The notes under the pieces were generated by a model. That model was not told where the DNA came from and made no database searches. It saw only the letters and a list, made by a program, of their open reading frames with translations. A stretch of DNA of 43,140 bases, taken from NCBI RefSeq assembly GCF_000525835.1, contig NZ_AODD01000018.1, forward strand, positions 1-43,140. The letters are read 5' to 3'. The stretch comes from Listeria grandensis FSL F6-0971 (GTDB lineage: Bacteria; Bacillota; Bacilli; Lactobacillales; Listeriaceae). Shown here piece by piece: positions 34,374-42,865 of the stretch. A program made the position numbers and the translations under genes. Each line of letters opens with the position of its first letter. Position 1 is the stretch's first letter.

Positions 34374-34629
34374 ATTTTTTGAACCTCCTAATGTTTTTAT
34401 TAATATAACACACTAATTGTGAATTTATACGTGTAATACAAAAAATACATAAAAAATACATATTTGTTCAATTAAATTGGCTTTTTTTGCTGTTTTATAT
34501 AGAAATATTTGTTGCGTATCAACAGATTTAATATATTTTTAATTATTTTCACTAATTTATATAAAAAATAGATATAGTGTTTTTTTGTTACATTATATAT
34601 TTACGCTAACTTTACTTAAGAGCGTTCAC
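34374..34629. other. AT-rich intergenic region
   Basis: Very AT-rich DNA between the divergent capA-like gene and the Mn2+ riboswitch unit. It has many T and A runs and near-palindromic stretches such as AATTAAATTGG, but I see no gene. It probably holds the minus-strand capA promoter. Confidence 0.4.
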
Positions 34630-34658
34630 TTGCCAAACAACTCGGAATATAATATACT
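34630..34658 (+). promoter_or_regulatory. promoter of the riboswitch-controlled gene
   Basis: TTGCCA (34630-34635), 17 bp, TATACT (34653-34658), about 25 bp upstream of the riboswitch. Confidence 0.6.
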
Positions 34659-34682
34659 TACTTTATTCAAAATCAGTACGCC

Positions 34683-34794
34683 CGATAAGGGGAGTAGCAG
34701 TATAGCAATGTCGTCAGTACGGGATAAAACCCCGGCATTGTTAGCAATTTTCGATTGTTTGCGAGACCTTACGTTTATTCGTGAGGTCTTTTTG
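34683..34794 (+). promoter_or_regulatory. yybP-ykoY (Mn2+) riboswitch with expression-platform terminator
   Basis: The conserved features are readable: ATAAGGGGAGTAGCAG (34685-34700), the central stem GCAATGTCGTCAGTACGGG and CCCCGGCATTGTTAGCAA, and the closing GCGAGACCTTACG (34761-34773) that forms P1 with the AAGG at the start. AGACCTTACG can instead pair with CGTGAGGTCT (34780-34789) followed by TTTTT, a terminator. Mn2+ binding should stabilise P1 and prevent termination, an ON switch. Confidence 0.88.
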
Positions 34795-34861
34795 CGCGGC
34801 TAAGCGGCTCTGTGCTCGCGCGGATTGGTTAGAAAAAGCTAATCAAACAGGAGGAAAACAA

Positions 34862-35620
34862 TTGAAGAAATTAATCATTTTCGCTATGTCACTCATGTTG
34901 GTCTTTTCACCGATGGGAACCGTGACATACAACACGATCATGCCGGCAAAATATGAACAGGTTAGTGAGGCGCACGCCAAGGGGTATCGTTCGCCAAGCC
35001 GCTCGTATCGACCAAATAACAATCAAGTTAATCGAAGCAACAATACGAATAAGGCTACAAACAATCAAGCCACAAAATCGAAAAACTCCAATCGTGGCTT
35101 CTGGGGTGGATTGCTGTTTGGTGGAATCGCAGGTTTACTATTCGGCAGCATGCTTGGGAATATGGGCGCGTTCGGTGATATTTTTGCTTTGATTATCAAT
35201 GTCATCGCGATTATTTTAATCATTCGCCTGCTCATCTATTTCTTCCAAAAATGGCGCAATCGCAATAATCCGAAGCCGCAATCGAATGTATTTGATCACC
35301 AGGCTCCGGCAGCAACAGAGACGCCAAATGGTGTTACGATTTTAAATGAAGGCAATATTTCCAATGCTGTCATCCACTTCTTTACACACGAGAAAGGCTT
35401 GCAGTTAGAGGATGTGGAAGTGGTGCTGACCTATGATGAAAATAAGGGCTTTGGTGCAGATGTCATGAAGAACGAGCGCTTGGTTCAAGCTTTGGATCAT
35501 TTCTCGCTTATTCAAGCAATCCGCTACTGGGCCACACGAGAAGGGAATTTCGATCCAAACTGCGGACTGGAACTACGTTTTTCCGAACAAGAAGGTATTA
35601 CGGCGATAGTAACCGAATAA
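34862..35620 (+). CDS. Mn2+-riboswitch-controlled membrane protein with glycine-zipper, Tim44/YxcD-like
   Basis: 252 residues from TTG 34862, with AGGAGG 8 bases upstream. Signal peptide or anchor at 1-20, then an Arg/Ser/Asn-rich low-complexity stretch (38-75), a glycine-zipper helix (GFWGGLLFGGIAGLLFGSMLG, about 78-98), a second helix (about 105-127) and a soluble C-terminal domain (about 160-252). The middle resembles bacterial Tim44-like proteins. The C-terminal part recalls the DUF2653/YxcD family, from memory only. The riboswitch implies induction at high Mn2+, so a role in manganese handling or in protecting or loading an envelope protein is an inference. Confidence 0.8.
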   Translation: MKKLIIFAMSLMLVFSPMGTVTYNTIMPAKYEQVSEAHAKGYRSPSRSYRPNNNQVNRSNNTNKATNNQATKSKNSNRGFWGGLLFGGIAGLLFGSMLGNMGAFGDIFALIINVIAIILIIRLLIYFFQKWRNRNNPKPQSNVFDHQAPAATETPNGVTILNEGNISNAVIHFFTHEKGLQLEDVEVVLTYDENKGFGADVMKNERLVQALDHFSLIQAIRYWATREGNFDPNCGLELRFSEQEGITAIVTE

Positions 35621-35627
35621 TGAAAAT

Positions 35628-35656
35628 GGCGCTCAGTATTAGAACTGGGCGTCTTT
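35628..35656 (+). terminator. terminator of the riboswitch unit
   Basis: GGCGCTCAGT pairs with ACTGGGCGTC (with G-U pairs) around a short loop, followed by TTT. About 250 bp without genes follow up to the leucine dehydrogenase. Confidence 0.6.
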
Positions 35657-35910
35657 CGGTCTAATTTATGCCAATTTTCACACATCTTATGGTAAATGTA
35701 ATTTTGAAAATAAAGGCGTGAAGATAGCGCTATCATTAAGTTTTACATATTTTTCATGTGGCGATCCGAATAGGCCTAAGGGATTGATATTGGATATAAA
35801 GTATGAAATATGATATAAAGAGTCTAAAAACTTTCATCCAATTATCGCATTTCGTATAATAAAAGTAGGATAGGTTCGCCTATTCAGTGATGGGACAGGG
35901 GGGCAATGTT

Positions 35911-37005
35911 ATGTTGTTCGAACGAATGGAAAAATATGATTATGAACAAGTTGTTTTTTGTCACGATAAGGTTTCGGGGTTAAAGGCGATTATCGCAATC
36001 CACGATACGACACTTGGGCCAGCGCTTGGTGGTTGCAGGATGTGGCCATATGAGACGGAAGAAGAGGCGCTAGAGGATGTTCTACGCTTAGCTCGTGGGA
36101 TGACGCATAAAAATGCAGCGGCGGGATTAAATCTTGGCGGTGGGAAAACAGTCATTATTGGTGATCCGAGAAAAGATAAGTCAGAAGCGATGTTTCGGGC
36201 ATTAGGACGCTATGTTGAGAGTTTAAATGGGCGCTATATTATTGCGGAGGATGTGGGCACCACAGTTTCTGATATGGATATGATTCATGAAGAAACCGAC
36301 TATGTTACAGGAATTTCAGAAAGTTATGGTTCTTCTGGGAATCCAAGTCCAATGACGGCGCTCGGTGTTTATAGCGCGATGAAACGCACAGCGCTAGAGG
36401 TATTTGGTACCGATTCGCTTGATGGAAAGACAATCAGTGTTCAGGGTGTAGGTAATGTGGCCTATGCTTTATGCGAACTATTGCATAATGAAGGTAGTAA
36501 ACTAGTGGTGACGGATATTAATCCGGAGGCAGTAAATCGTGCGGTAGAAGCATTCGGGGCGAAGGCAGTAGCGCCAGATGAGATTTATGATGTAGAAGCT
36601 GATATTTTTGCCCCGTGTGCACTTGGTGGGATTTTGAATGATACAACAATTCCTAGGCTTCGAGTTGCGGCGATTTGTGGTAGCGCTAACAATCAACTGC
36701 TCCAAACAGAGCGTCACGGCGAAATGGTGGCAGATCGAGGGATTCTTTATGCGCCGGATTATATTGTGAATGCTGGCGGAGTCATCAACGTTGCGGATGA
36801 GCTGAGCAGTTATAACGAAGATCGAGCCCAGCATAAAATAAAAGAGATTTACGGCCAAATTGGTAAGGTATTCGAAATTGCGAAGGCTGAAGGGATGACG
36901 CCGGCTCACGCTGCAAATCGGATGGCGGAAAATAGAATTCAGTCGATGCGCCATGTGAAGAGTAGATTTTTGCGGACGGAGAACTCGCTTTTAAGTAGAC
37001 GTTAG
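35911..37005 (+). CDS. bcd: Leucine (branched-chain amino acid) dehydrogenase
   Basis: A 364-residue NAD-dependent Glu/Leu/Phe/Val dehydrogenase that deaminates leucine, valine and isoleucine to 2-oxo acids, feeding branched-chain fatty acid synthesis. Active-site lysines Lys67 ([11 protein letters not shown]) and Lys79 (NLGGGKTVI), the NAD-binding GVGNVAYAL and the [11 protein letters not shown] motif are present. Length equals the Bacillus enzyme when started at ATG 35911, which has GGGGGG 7 bases upstream. The ATG 8 codons earlier lacks one. It is a lone gene. Confidence 0.92.
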   Translation: MLFERMEKYDYEQVVFCHDKVSGLKAIIAIHDTTLGPALGGCRMWPYETEEEALEDVLRLARGMTHKNAAAGLNLGGGKTVIIGDPRKDKSEAMFRALGRYVESLNGRYIIAEDVGTTVSDMDMIHEETDYVTGISESYGSSGNPSPMTALGVYSAMKRTALEVFGTDSLDGKTISVQGVGNVAYALCELLHNEGSKLVVTDINPEAVNRAVEAFGAKAVAPDEIYDVEADIFAPCALGGILNDTTIPRLRVAAICGSANNQLLQTERHGEMVADRGILYAPDYIVNAGGVINVADELSSYNEDRAQHKIKEIYGQIGKVFEIAKAEGMTPAHAANRMAENRIQSMRHVKSRFLRTENSLLSRR

Positions 37006-37080
37006 CAGGCTTCTCATTTCGACCTCCTCTAAAAATATGCTATAGTAAAGTTACTACATATTCATTTGGAGGGAAAAGAA

Positions 37081-37755
37081 ATGAACAAACCATTATCGCT
37101 GTATTTTGTACGTCATGGACAAACCTATTTAAATAAATATGAAAAAATGCAAGGTTGGGCGGATTCACCGCTAACTCCTGAAGGTGCGGAAGTCGTGAAA
37201 CAAAGCGGTAGGGGACTTGCAGATATCGAGTTTGTAGCGGCATATTCGAGCGATTTGCACCGAACTATTGCGACGGCAGAATACATTTTAAAGGAAAATA
37301 AACATGGATTTGGCTTGACACTTGAACCTCGACCGGAGTTTCGGGAAACCTTTTTCGGTTCGTTTGAAGGGGATGCTAGTGAGATGACGTGGACGAGAGT
37401 CGCGAAATCGATGGGCTACGGTTCAAAAGACGAACTTTTCGAAAAGGCAAATGTTCGCGAAACGATGAACGGGACGAAAGTTGCAGATCCTAAACATGAG
37501 GCCGAAGATTTTATGACATTTTGGAATCGGGTAGAGGAAGGCTTCTTACATGTTGTGAACGCGCATCGGGAAACTGGTGGGAACATTTTGATCGTAGCGC
37601 ATGGCAATACGATTCGCAATATTGTGCATGAATTAGAACCATCTGTGAAGGCCAATTTTGTGTTAGATAATGCGAGTGTAACGGTGCTCACATACGAAAA
37701 TGGCCTGTTCAAGATTGAACGCTTGAATGACACGGCTCATTTTACCGCGGAATAA
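37081..37755 (+). CDS. Histidine phosphatase (phosphoglycerate mutase) family protein
   Basis: A 224-residue branch-1 histidine phosphatase. The catalytic motif is YFVRHGQT (His17), a second catalytic His lies in VAHGN, and the acid is in ETFFGSFEG. Fits broad-specificity cofactor-independent phosphatases rather than glycolytic mutase. GGAGGG precedes ATG 37081. Substrate unknown. Confidence 0.9.
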   Translation: MNKPLSLYFVRHGQTYLNKYEKMQGWADSPLTPEGAEVVKQSGRGLADIEFVAAYSSDLHRTIATAEYILKENKHGFGLTLEPRPEFRETFFGSFEGDASEMTWTRVAKSMGYGSKDELFEKANVRETMNGTKVADPKHEAEDFMTFWNRVEEGFLHVVNAHRETGGNILIVAHGNTIRNIVHELEPSVKANFVLDNASVTVLTYENGLFKIERLNDTAHFTAE

Positions 37756-37761
37756 AAGTAA

Positions 37762-37806
37762 AAAGAGGCAGTTCCCAAGGTTTCACGGAGAACTGCTTCT
37801 TTTTTA
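37762..37806. terminator. bidirectional terminator
   Basis: AAGAGGCAGTTC pairs with GAGAACTGCTTCTTTTTT, with A and T runs on the two sides. It ends the histidine phosphatase gene and the convergent ydcF-like gene. Confidence 0.88.
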
Positions 37807-37808
37807 GT

Positions 37809-38834
37809 TTACATATAGAGTGTTAGCGCGATCGAACCGATGACCGCGAGTCCAATGCCGCTGACGATAATGATATGCCACCATTTATACATGACGATAA
37901 TCGCGATGAACTCACGCAAAAGTGCGTTTGGCAAGTAGTAAAGCGCCGTTTTCGAACTGATTCCTTGGCTTTTTAGACCGGCTTTCCGAGCATACAAGCT
38001 GGCTCGGAATAAATGGAAGTTATTTGTCACAAAAATACTGCGCGACTTTGGTTTTAAATCGGCCATAATCGTTTTGGAAAACATCATATTTTGCAAGGTG
38101 TTGACAGACAGGTCCTCCATCAAAATATGTTCTTCAGGGATACCTTTTTCGACGAGGTAGTCCTTCATCGCGGAGGCTTCGGAAACCCATTCATTCGGCC
38201 CTTGTCCGCCAGAAACGATAATTTGAGGTGCAAAATTTTTCGCGGCTTGTTTATAGTAAAAACGAATCGCGCGATCGAGGCGGCTAGCAAGAAGTGGTGG
38301 CACCTTATCTCCAATTAAACCGCTGCCTAAAACAATCACGAAATCTTGCTTCAATCGTGGTCGATTATACTGATACAGATAGGAAGATAACAAAAAACTG
38401 ATGAGATGAAACGCGAAATGACCGATAATGAATAATAATCCGGTGAAAAAGATGCTCAAGAAAATATTATTCAAAATGGTGATTTGGAAAATGAATAGAA
38501 TAATAAGACCAAGAATAGCTAAACCGACAAATAAAGTAAGGAGATTTGGAATACGGCGTCCTTCTCGCTTGACCATTAAGCGACCGTTAAGAACTAACCC
38601 CACACCGAGACCAACAATAAGAAAGGGAACTAGGAGCACAATTAAAAAGAAGACGCCAATAACAATCAGGGCTAAAATACTGTTTCGCGTGGCAATTAAC
38701 CCGTAAGCCACCGCCAAAATTGTAAAGAAGATCCCAAGGGTTAGAAAAATCCCATTACTAATCCGTCTTTTGTCGATAATATACAAGACGACGAATAGCA
38801 GGATAAAAAAAGCAGCAATATAAGTTAGTAGCAT
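37809..38834 (-). CDS. YdcF family (DUF218) membrane protein
   Basis: 341 residues. N-terminal half with about five membrane helices (residues 1-150), C-terminal DUF218 domain (about 160-310) with the family's VLGSGL, LASRLDRA, VSGGQG, and TNNFHLFRA motifs. E. coli ElyC and SanA, relatives, influence envelope precursor metabolism; YdcF binds S-adenosylmethionine. I start at ATG 38834, which has GAGGA 7 bases upstream. The ATG 8 codons before has no ribosome site. Confidence 0.87.
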   Translation of the reverse strand: MLLTYIAAFFILLFVVLYIIDKRRISNGIFLTLGIFFTILAVAYGLIATRNSILALIVIGVFFLIVLLVPFLIVGLGVGLVLNGRLMVKREGRRIPNLLTLFVGLAILGLIILFIFQITILNNIFLSIFFTGLLFIIGHFAFHLISFLLSSYLYQYNRPRLKQDFVIVLGSGLIGDKVPPLLASRLDRAIRFYYKQAAKNFAPQIIVSGGQGPNEWVSEASAMKDYLVEKGIPEEHILMEDLSVNTLQNMMFSKTIMADLKPKSRSIFVTNNFHLFRASLYARKAGLKSQGISSKTALYYLPNALLREFIAIIVMYKWWHIIIVSGIGLAVIGSIALTLYM

Positions 38835-39024
38835 ATAAAATCCTCGTTTCTGTTCCATTCTTTAGAACTAGTATACTGCATAATAAACCAAAAGCAAAGA
38901 GTGGAATTATCCATGCTAACTAAAACGTGATGGCGAATATATGGACAGTTAACATTTTATATTGAGTTACTTGTTCTAGTATGGTAGATTTAGACTATAA
39001 CTAAAAGTGGAGGGAAATTTGATA

Positions 39025-40152
39025 ATGAAATTAAAAAGAATATCCTTGTTAGTCTTGATGTTAGTGATGAGCCTTGTTTTAGCAGCGTGTGGGAGTTCAC
39101 CGCAAGAAACATTCACGAAAAGTGTGGAGAAAACGGCAGAACCAGCAGATCAATCCACAACTACAATCGGCATAAAAGTAGATGAATTACCTGCAACATT
39201 GAAAGCGGATCAATCGGCAGCTATGCTAGAAGGCTTATCTGTTAAATTAACGGTATCAGACGATCAGAAGCAACAAAAATCAGCAGCAACGATCGCTGTG
39301 AAGACAGCAGGTCTTGTGAGTTTAAATGTAAACTTAGATTTATTAGTAGATTCTAAGGCGGAAAAAGTATACTTCCCGTTGAGCGATTTGTACGATGAGA
39401 AAGGGAACTTAACAACGCTACTAGACCAATTAACAAGTGGCATGTTCTCTAAAATCAAAGAAGAAAACCCCGATTTAGTTACTAAATATGTAGATTTATC
39501 CACGCTTTCTGAGGAACTGTCTGGCAAAGAAGCAAAGAAATCTGAAACAGATACGAAAGAAGTAGAGAAAGCGACCAAAGATTTGAGCAAAAAAGTAACT
39601 AAAACAGTGAGCGATTACTTCAATAGTTTACCAGAAGACCGCTTTAAAGAAGGAGATAATGGCGAAATCACATTGAACCTGACGAAAGCTGATTTTACAA
39701 CGCTAGCAACGAAAATTTCCGAACTTCTGGATGATAAAGCTATAAAAGCGGATCTCAAAGTTATTGCGGAGTCGCAAGGCGTATCAGGCGAAGCGTTCGA
39801 CAAGCAATATAAATCGATGGCAAAATCGTTTGATGATGCGATTCAATCCGTCAAAGATGAAACGAATGCAAAAATCGATGTGACCGTGACGATCCAACCC
39901 GATAAGAACGATAATATTGAAAGCATGAAGATGGAAGTAAAAATCACAGATTCAAAAGATAAAGACAAACCAGAGACGCTAGGCATGACGATTACGATGA
40001 AAACAACAGATTCCGCGAAATTACCTAAGTTTCCATCTTCATCGGACATCATTTCTACAGAAGCCTTGCAAAAGATTATCTCTGAATCAACAGCTAGTTA
40101 CTACAAATCACTATATGGCGACACAAATACAGATACAACAGAAATTCAATAA
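39025..40152 (+). CDS. Lipoprotein of unknown function
   Basis: A 375-residue protein with a lipoprotein signal peptide (MKLKRIS, hydrophobic core, lipobox LAAC at about residue 21) followed by a hydrophilic Lys/Asp/Thr-rich body with alternating beta-strand and amphipathic-helix patterns. The composition recalls LppX/LolA-like lipoproteins such as DUF6612 members, but I cannot assign a family. GGAGGG precedes ATG 39025. Single gene between its own promoter region and a terminator. Confidence 0.8.
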   Translation: MKLKRISLLVLMLVMSLVLAACGSSPQETFTKSVEKTAEPADQSTTTIGIKVDELPATLKADQSAAMLEGLSVKLTVSDDQKQQKSAATIAVKTAGLVSLNVNLDLLVDSKAEKVYFPLSDLYDEKGNLTTLLDQLTSGMFSKIKEENPDLVTKYVDLSTLSEELSGKEAKKSETDTKEVEKATKDLSKKVTKTVSDYFNSLPEDRFKEGDNGEITLNLTKADFTTLATKISELLDDKAIKADLKVIAESQGVSGEAFDKQYKSMAKSFDDAIQSVKDETNAKIDVTVTIQPDKNDNIESMKMEVKITDSKDKDKPETLGMTITMKTTDSAKLPKFPSSSDIISTEALQKIISESTASYYKSLYGDTNTDTTEIQ

Positions 40153-40156
40153 CTCA

Positions 40157-40212
40157 TAAAAAACTCGGGTCGTGGTACGCTTTACTTAGCGAATCATATC
40201 CCGAGTTTTTAT
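40157..40212. terminator. bidirectional terminator
   Basis: AAAAAACTCGGG pairs with CCCGAGTTTTTAT. The long loop contains a smaller stem. It lies between the convergent lipoprotein and vanZ-like genes. Confidence 0.85.
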
Positions 40213-40216
40213 GTGA

Positions 40217-41359
40217 CTATTTTTTCTTAAAAGTACTGATGTGCGCCGTCTTACTCAATTTTTCATAGAACAATTGCCGGTCTTTGGCGAAAAAATTAAT
40301 GCAGATATGGATGAAAAAAACAAAGCTGCTGACGACAGCGAGTCCAATCACGGTGAGAAACAAAACTGGTGCTAGTCGGTCGATAAAAAACGGATTCTGC
40401 GGGAGCAAAATGATGCCCAATGTAACGTAGTACAGCAATCCGTTTCGAACGAGAAGTTGTCGGAATCGAATTTTCTCAGAAATGGTGGAAGTCATGCGAA
40501 TCCGAACGAGCATTTTTCCTAATGTTCGGCCATTGGTGAGCGCAGGCAGAAGCATGAAGTAAAGAAATACGAGCAAAACGAGCCACCAGAGTTGTTCAAA
40601 GTTGGCACCACCTCGAATATCTAGTTCTTTGAAAGGAAGAACATGCAAGATGCCCAGTAGCCCGGTGAGCGTGCTGAGAATAAACCAATCGAGTGTAAAG
40701 GCAAGTAAGCGACGGACATAACTCACACGTTTCCCATTAACATAGGTCATTTCGTCCATCTTTGTTCGCGATGGAAGTAGACTTGTAAATAGTGGCGCAA
40801 TCGCAAAACCAACAATACCCCCGAGCGTGTTCAGCATGAGATCATCGACGTCAAAAAGCCTATAAGCATGTGGGTAAATCCCATAAATCCCAGTAAGTTG
40901 TGTAATTTCAAAGAATAGCGAGAGTGAAAAGGCGAACAATGTGGTCTTCCAAAATGAGAAGCGGAAGTAATAGCGCAAATAAACACCGAATGGAATGACG
41001 AGCAAAATATTAAAAATCGGTTGCAGCACAACGGCTTGCGTCAAGGCAGGCACATAAGTACTCGGATCATCCCAGATAAAGACCGTATGTAAAAGGAAGT
41101 CATGCACAAATTTAAATGGAGTCAACTGTACAGGCGAACCAGTCATCTTGGCGACTTCGTCTGGGGCAGGAAGTGGTAGTAAAACGAGAAGTAATGCACA
41201 CAGCAAGTAGAAAATGAAGGTATACAAAATCACATTACGTAAAAAATTGAAGCCGCCAAATTTATGATATTGGTAAATGGCGAATGGTAATGTGAGAAAA
41301 AAGGCGAGGAATGGGAAAGCTAAAAGTGCCATTTCAATTGGGAATAAATAAGAATGCAT
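40217..41359 (-). CDS. VanZ-RDD domain fusion membrane protein
   Basis: A 380-residue integral membrane protein. N-terminal VanZ-like domain (about 1-200: helices at 8-28, 40-62, 110-130, 140-160 and 175-195; motif FFEITQLTGIYGIYPHAYRLFDVDDLMLNTLGG, read in parts). C-terminal RDD domain (about 215-370: the R-R-x-x-A-F-x-x-D and G-R-T-L-G-K-M-L motifs). VanZ confers low-level teicoplanin resistance in vanA clusters, but such VanZ-like domains are widespread and do not by themselves mean resistance. The start follows GGAGG. Confidence 0.88.
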   Translation of the reverse strand: MHSYLFPIEMALLAFPFLAFFLTLPFAIYQYHKFGGFNFLRNVILYTFIFYLLCALLLVLLPLPAPDEVAKMTGSPVQLTPFKFVHDFLLHTVFIWDDPSTYVPALTQAVVLQPIFNILLVIPFGVYLRYYFRFSFWKTTLFAFSLSLFFEITQLTGIYGIYPHAYRLFDVDDLMLNTLGGIVGFAIAPLFTSLLPSRTKMDEMTYVNGKRVSYVRRLLAFTLDWFILSTLTGLLGILHVLPFKELDIRGGANFEQLWWLVLLVFLYFMLLPALTNGRTLGKMLVRIRMTSTISEKIRFRQLLVRNGLLYYVTLGIILLPQNPFFIDRLAPVLFLTVIGLAVVSSFVFFIHICINFFAKDRQLFYEKLSKTAHISTFKKK

Positions 41360-41416
41360 CGGGGACCTCCTTAGGTTATTTGAACTTACGTTACTAGCCT
41401 ACAACAAAAAGCAAAA

Positions 41417-41466
41417 AAAAAACTAGTAGCAAGATGCAAAAAAAACGCATCGTACTCCTAGTTTTG
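41417..41466. terminator. terminator between DUF4064 and vanZ-like genes
   Basis: AAAACTAG (41419-41426 region) pairs with CTAGTTTT (41457-41464), with an inner GATGC/GCATC stem around A8. The minus-strand RNA ends in a long U tract. Confidence 0.8.
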
Positions 41467-41486
41467 ATATTATTTTACCGACATGC

Positions 41487-41846
41487 CTAATATTTTGGTG
41501 ATGGCACGCGGAAAATGCCCATCAAACCAGCGAGAATCAATAAGATTCCAGATACGATCCAAATTTGACCGACTACAAAGAACATTAGAATACCAATAAG
41601 CACGAGTAAGACACCCCAACCGCGCGGGCTCTTTTTAATGAGAAGTGAGGCGAACAAGGCTAAGGCTGACGCAATAACGGTTACCCAACCAAGTGTCGCG
41701 ACTTTATCTCCGAATGTACCACTTAAATACGTGAACGTTTGGATATAGTCTGTTAAATCGTTCCCGTATCCAACAATCCAGAATCCAGCTACTAAACCAA
41801 CGATAGATCCAATCAATCCAAGAATTAATTCGACAGTTCTTGACAT
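41487..41846 (-). CDS. DUF4064-type small membrane protein
   Basis: 119 residues with four membrane helices (about 5-27, 50-72, 76-90, 92-112). Sequence features such as the N-terminal SRTVELILGLIGSIVGL and the closing GILLILAGLMGI are typical of DUF4064 proteins, common in Listeria and other Firmicutes, of unknown function. GGGGG lies ahead of the ATG. Confidence 0.8.
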   Translation of the reverse strand: MSRTVELILGLIGSIVGLVAGFWIVGYGNDLTDYIQTFTYLSGTFGDKVATLGWVTVIASALALFASLLIKKSPRGWGVLLVLIGILMFFVVGQIWIVSGILLILAGLMGIFRVPSPKY

Positions 41847-41964
41847 ATGTTTTTCCCCCTAACTATGGTCTTTTTCGAGTTTGTGATAGCTCGTTTGGAG
41901 ACCTTCTTATGTCTCGTATACACAATGATTTCCATTTTGACATCCGCAATTCAATTACCAATTG

Positions 41965-42246
41965 TCAAATAGTCGTAACAAAAGAACGCGACAGCAAAAT
42001 CGTGAGCGCAAATGATACAGCTGTTAACAATGGGATTGTCTGCGGATGGAGTAGACAATCATCAGCGGCCTCTTCCCAAAAAAGCGGAATGAAGAAGCGA
42101 TGCAGTAAATATACGTACAAAGTATTTTTACCCCATTTTATAAAGAATAACCGTCTTTTCGGGATTAAGCAGAAAAAACTAGCGATCGTAACAAAATGAA
42201 AAGGTGTATATATGACTGCATGATGGATAACTGGAGTAAATGATTG
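41965..42246 (-). pseudogene. C-terminal remnant of an acyltransferase-3 family membrane protein
   Basis: A minus-strand frame open from a stop at 42247-42249 to TGA at 41965-41967, about 93 codons with no start. It reads like the end of an acyltransferase-3 (OafA/YkrP-type) protein: IPKRRLFFIKWGKNTLYVYL, LHRFFIPLF, then a final membrane helix TIPLLTAVSFALTILLSRSF. The first 250 or so residues are missing. The ogt promoter lies at its truncated end. A plus-strand frame over the same DNA shows no protein-like features. Confidence 0.7.
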
Positions 42247-42272
42247 TCAACTTCGTAAAGTCATGCTATTTT
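42244..42272 (+). promoter_or_regulatory. promoter of ogt
   Basis: TTGTCA (42244-42249), 17 bp, TATTTT (42267-42272), with a TG just upstream of the -10 (extended -10). Confidence 0.55.
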
Positions 42273-42300
42273 GGAAAGAGTAGTGAGGAGGTTGGATTAG

Positions 42301-42780
42301 ATGACATTATATGTAAGCGAAATGGAGTCGCCACTAGGAACGTTGTATCTTGGCGTTTCTCGGCGTGCTGTGAGATATATTGCGTACGATGAAGCTACAT
42401 TTTTAGAGAATGAAGTGGATATTTGTTTGGAAGAAAATGATGTGATGTGCCAGTTGAAGCAGGAGTTGCAAGCTTTTTTTGATGGGGAGCGGCGTGATTT
42501 TTCGGTTCCGATTGAGGTACAGGGTACGGATTTTCAGATGAGCGTGTGGGAGGCTTTGCGGGATATTCCATACGGTGAGCTTGTTTCTTACAAGGATATC
42601 GCTGAGCGTGCAGGGAGTCCAAGGGCGGTGCGAGCAGTGGGGCAGGCGAACCGGGCGAACCGCATTCCGATTATTATCCCATGTCACCGGGTGATTCAAG
42701 CTGGCGGGAAACTGGGTGGCTATAATGGCAGTGATGTCGATCGCAAAATTTGGTTATTAAACCGTGAAAGCCCTTTTTAA
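42301..42780 (+). CDS. ogt: Methylated-DNA-[protein]-cysteine S-methyltransferase
   Basis: A 159-residue suicide enzyme that takes the alkyl group from O6-alkylguanine. Active-site PCHRV with Cys128, the helix-turn-helix and arginine finger SPRAVRAVGQANRANRIP, and the downstream LGGYNGS loop are intact. Length is typical for Ogt without an Ada domain. GGAGG lies 6-7 bases upstream of the start. Confidence 0.95.
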   Translation: MTLYVSEMESPLGTLYLGVSRRAVRYIAYDEATFLENEVDICLEENDVMCQLKQELQAFFDGERRDFSVPIEVQGTDFQMSVWEALRDIPYGELVSYKDIAERAGSPRAVRAVGQANRANRIPIIIPCHRVIQAGGKLGGYNGSDVDRKIWLLNRESPF

Positions 42781-42794
42781 ACGTTATCATAAAT

Positions 42795-42837
42795 TTCATG
42801 ACTCGTTCATAATTTTTTCTTATTTGTTAGGTAAGAT
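42795..42837 (+). promoter_or_regulatory. possible regulated promoter with TTCAT direct repeat
   Basis: TTCAT at 42795-42799 and 42806-42810, exactly 11 bp apart, lie upstream of a possible -10 TAAGAT (42832-42837). The motif resembles the repeat at 6338-6354. Confidence 0.35.
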
Positions 42838-42865
42838 AAGGGTAAGTGAAAGGAGCTGGAATTGC

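Noticed and set aside
41840-42199. Plus-strand open frame of 119 codons between DUF4064 and ogt
   Set aside because: No ribosome site, odd composition, and the opposite strand encodes recognisable acyltransferase-3 sequence.
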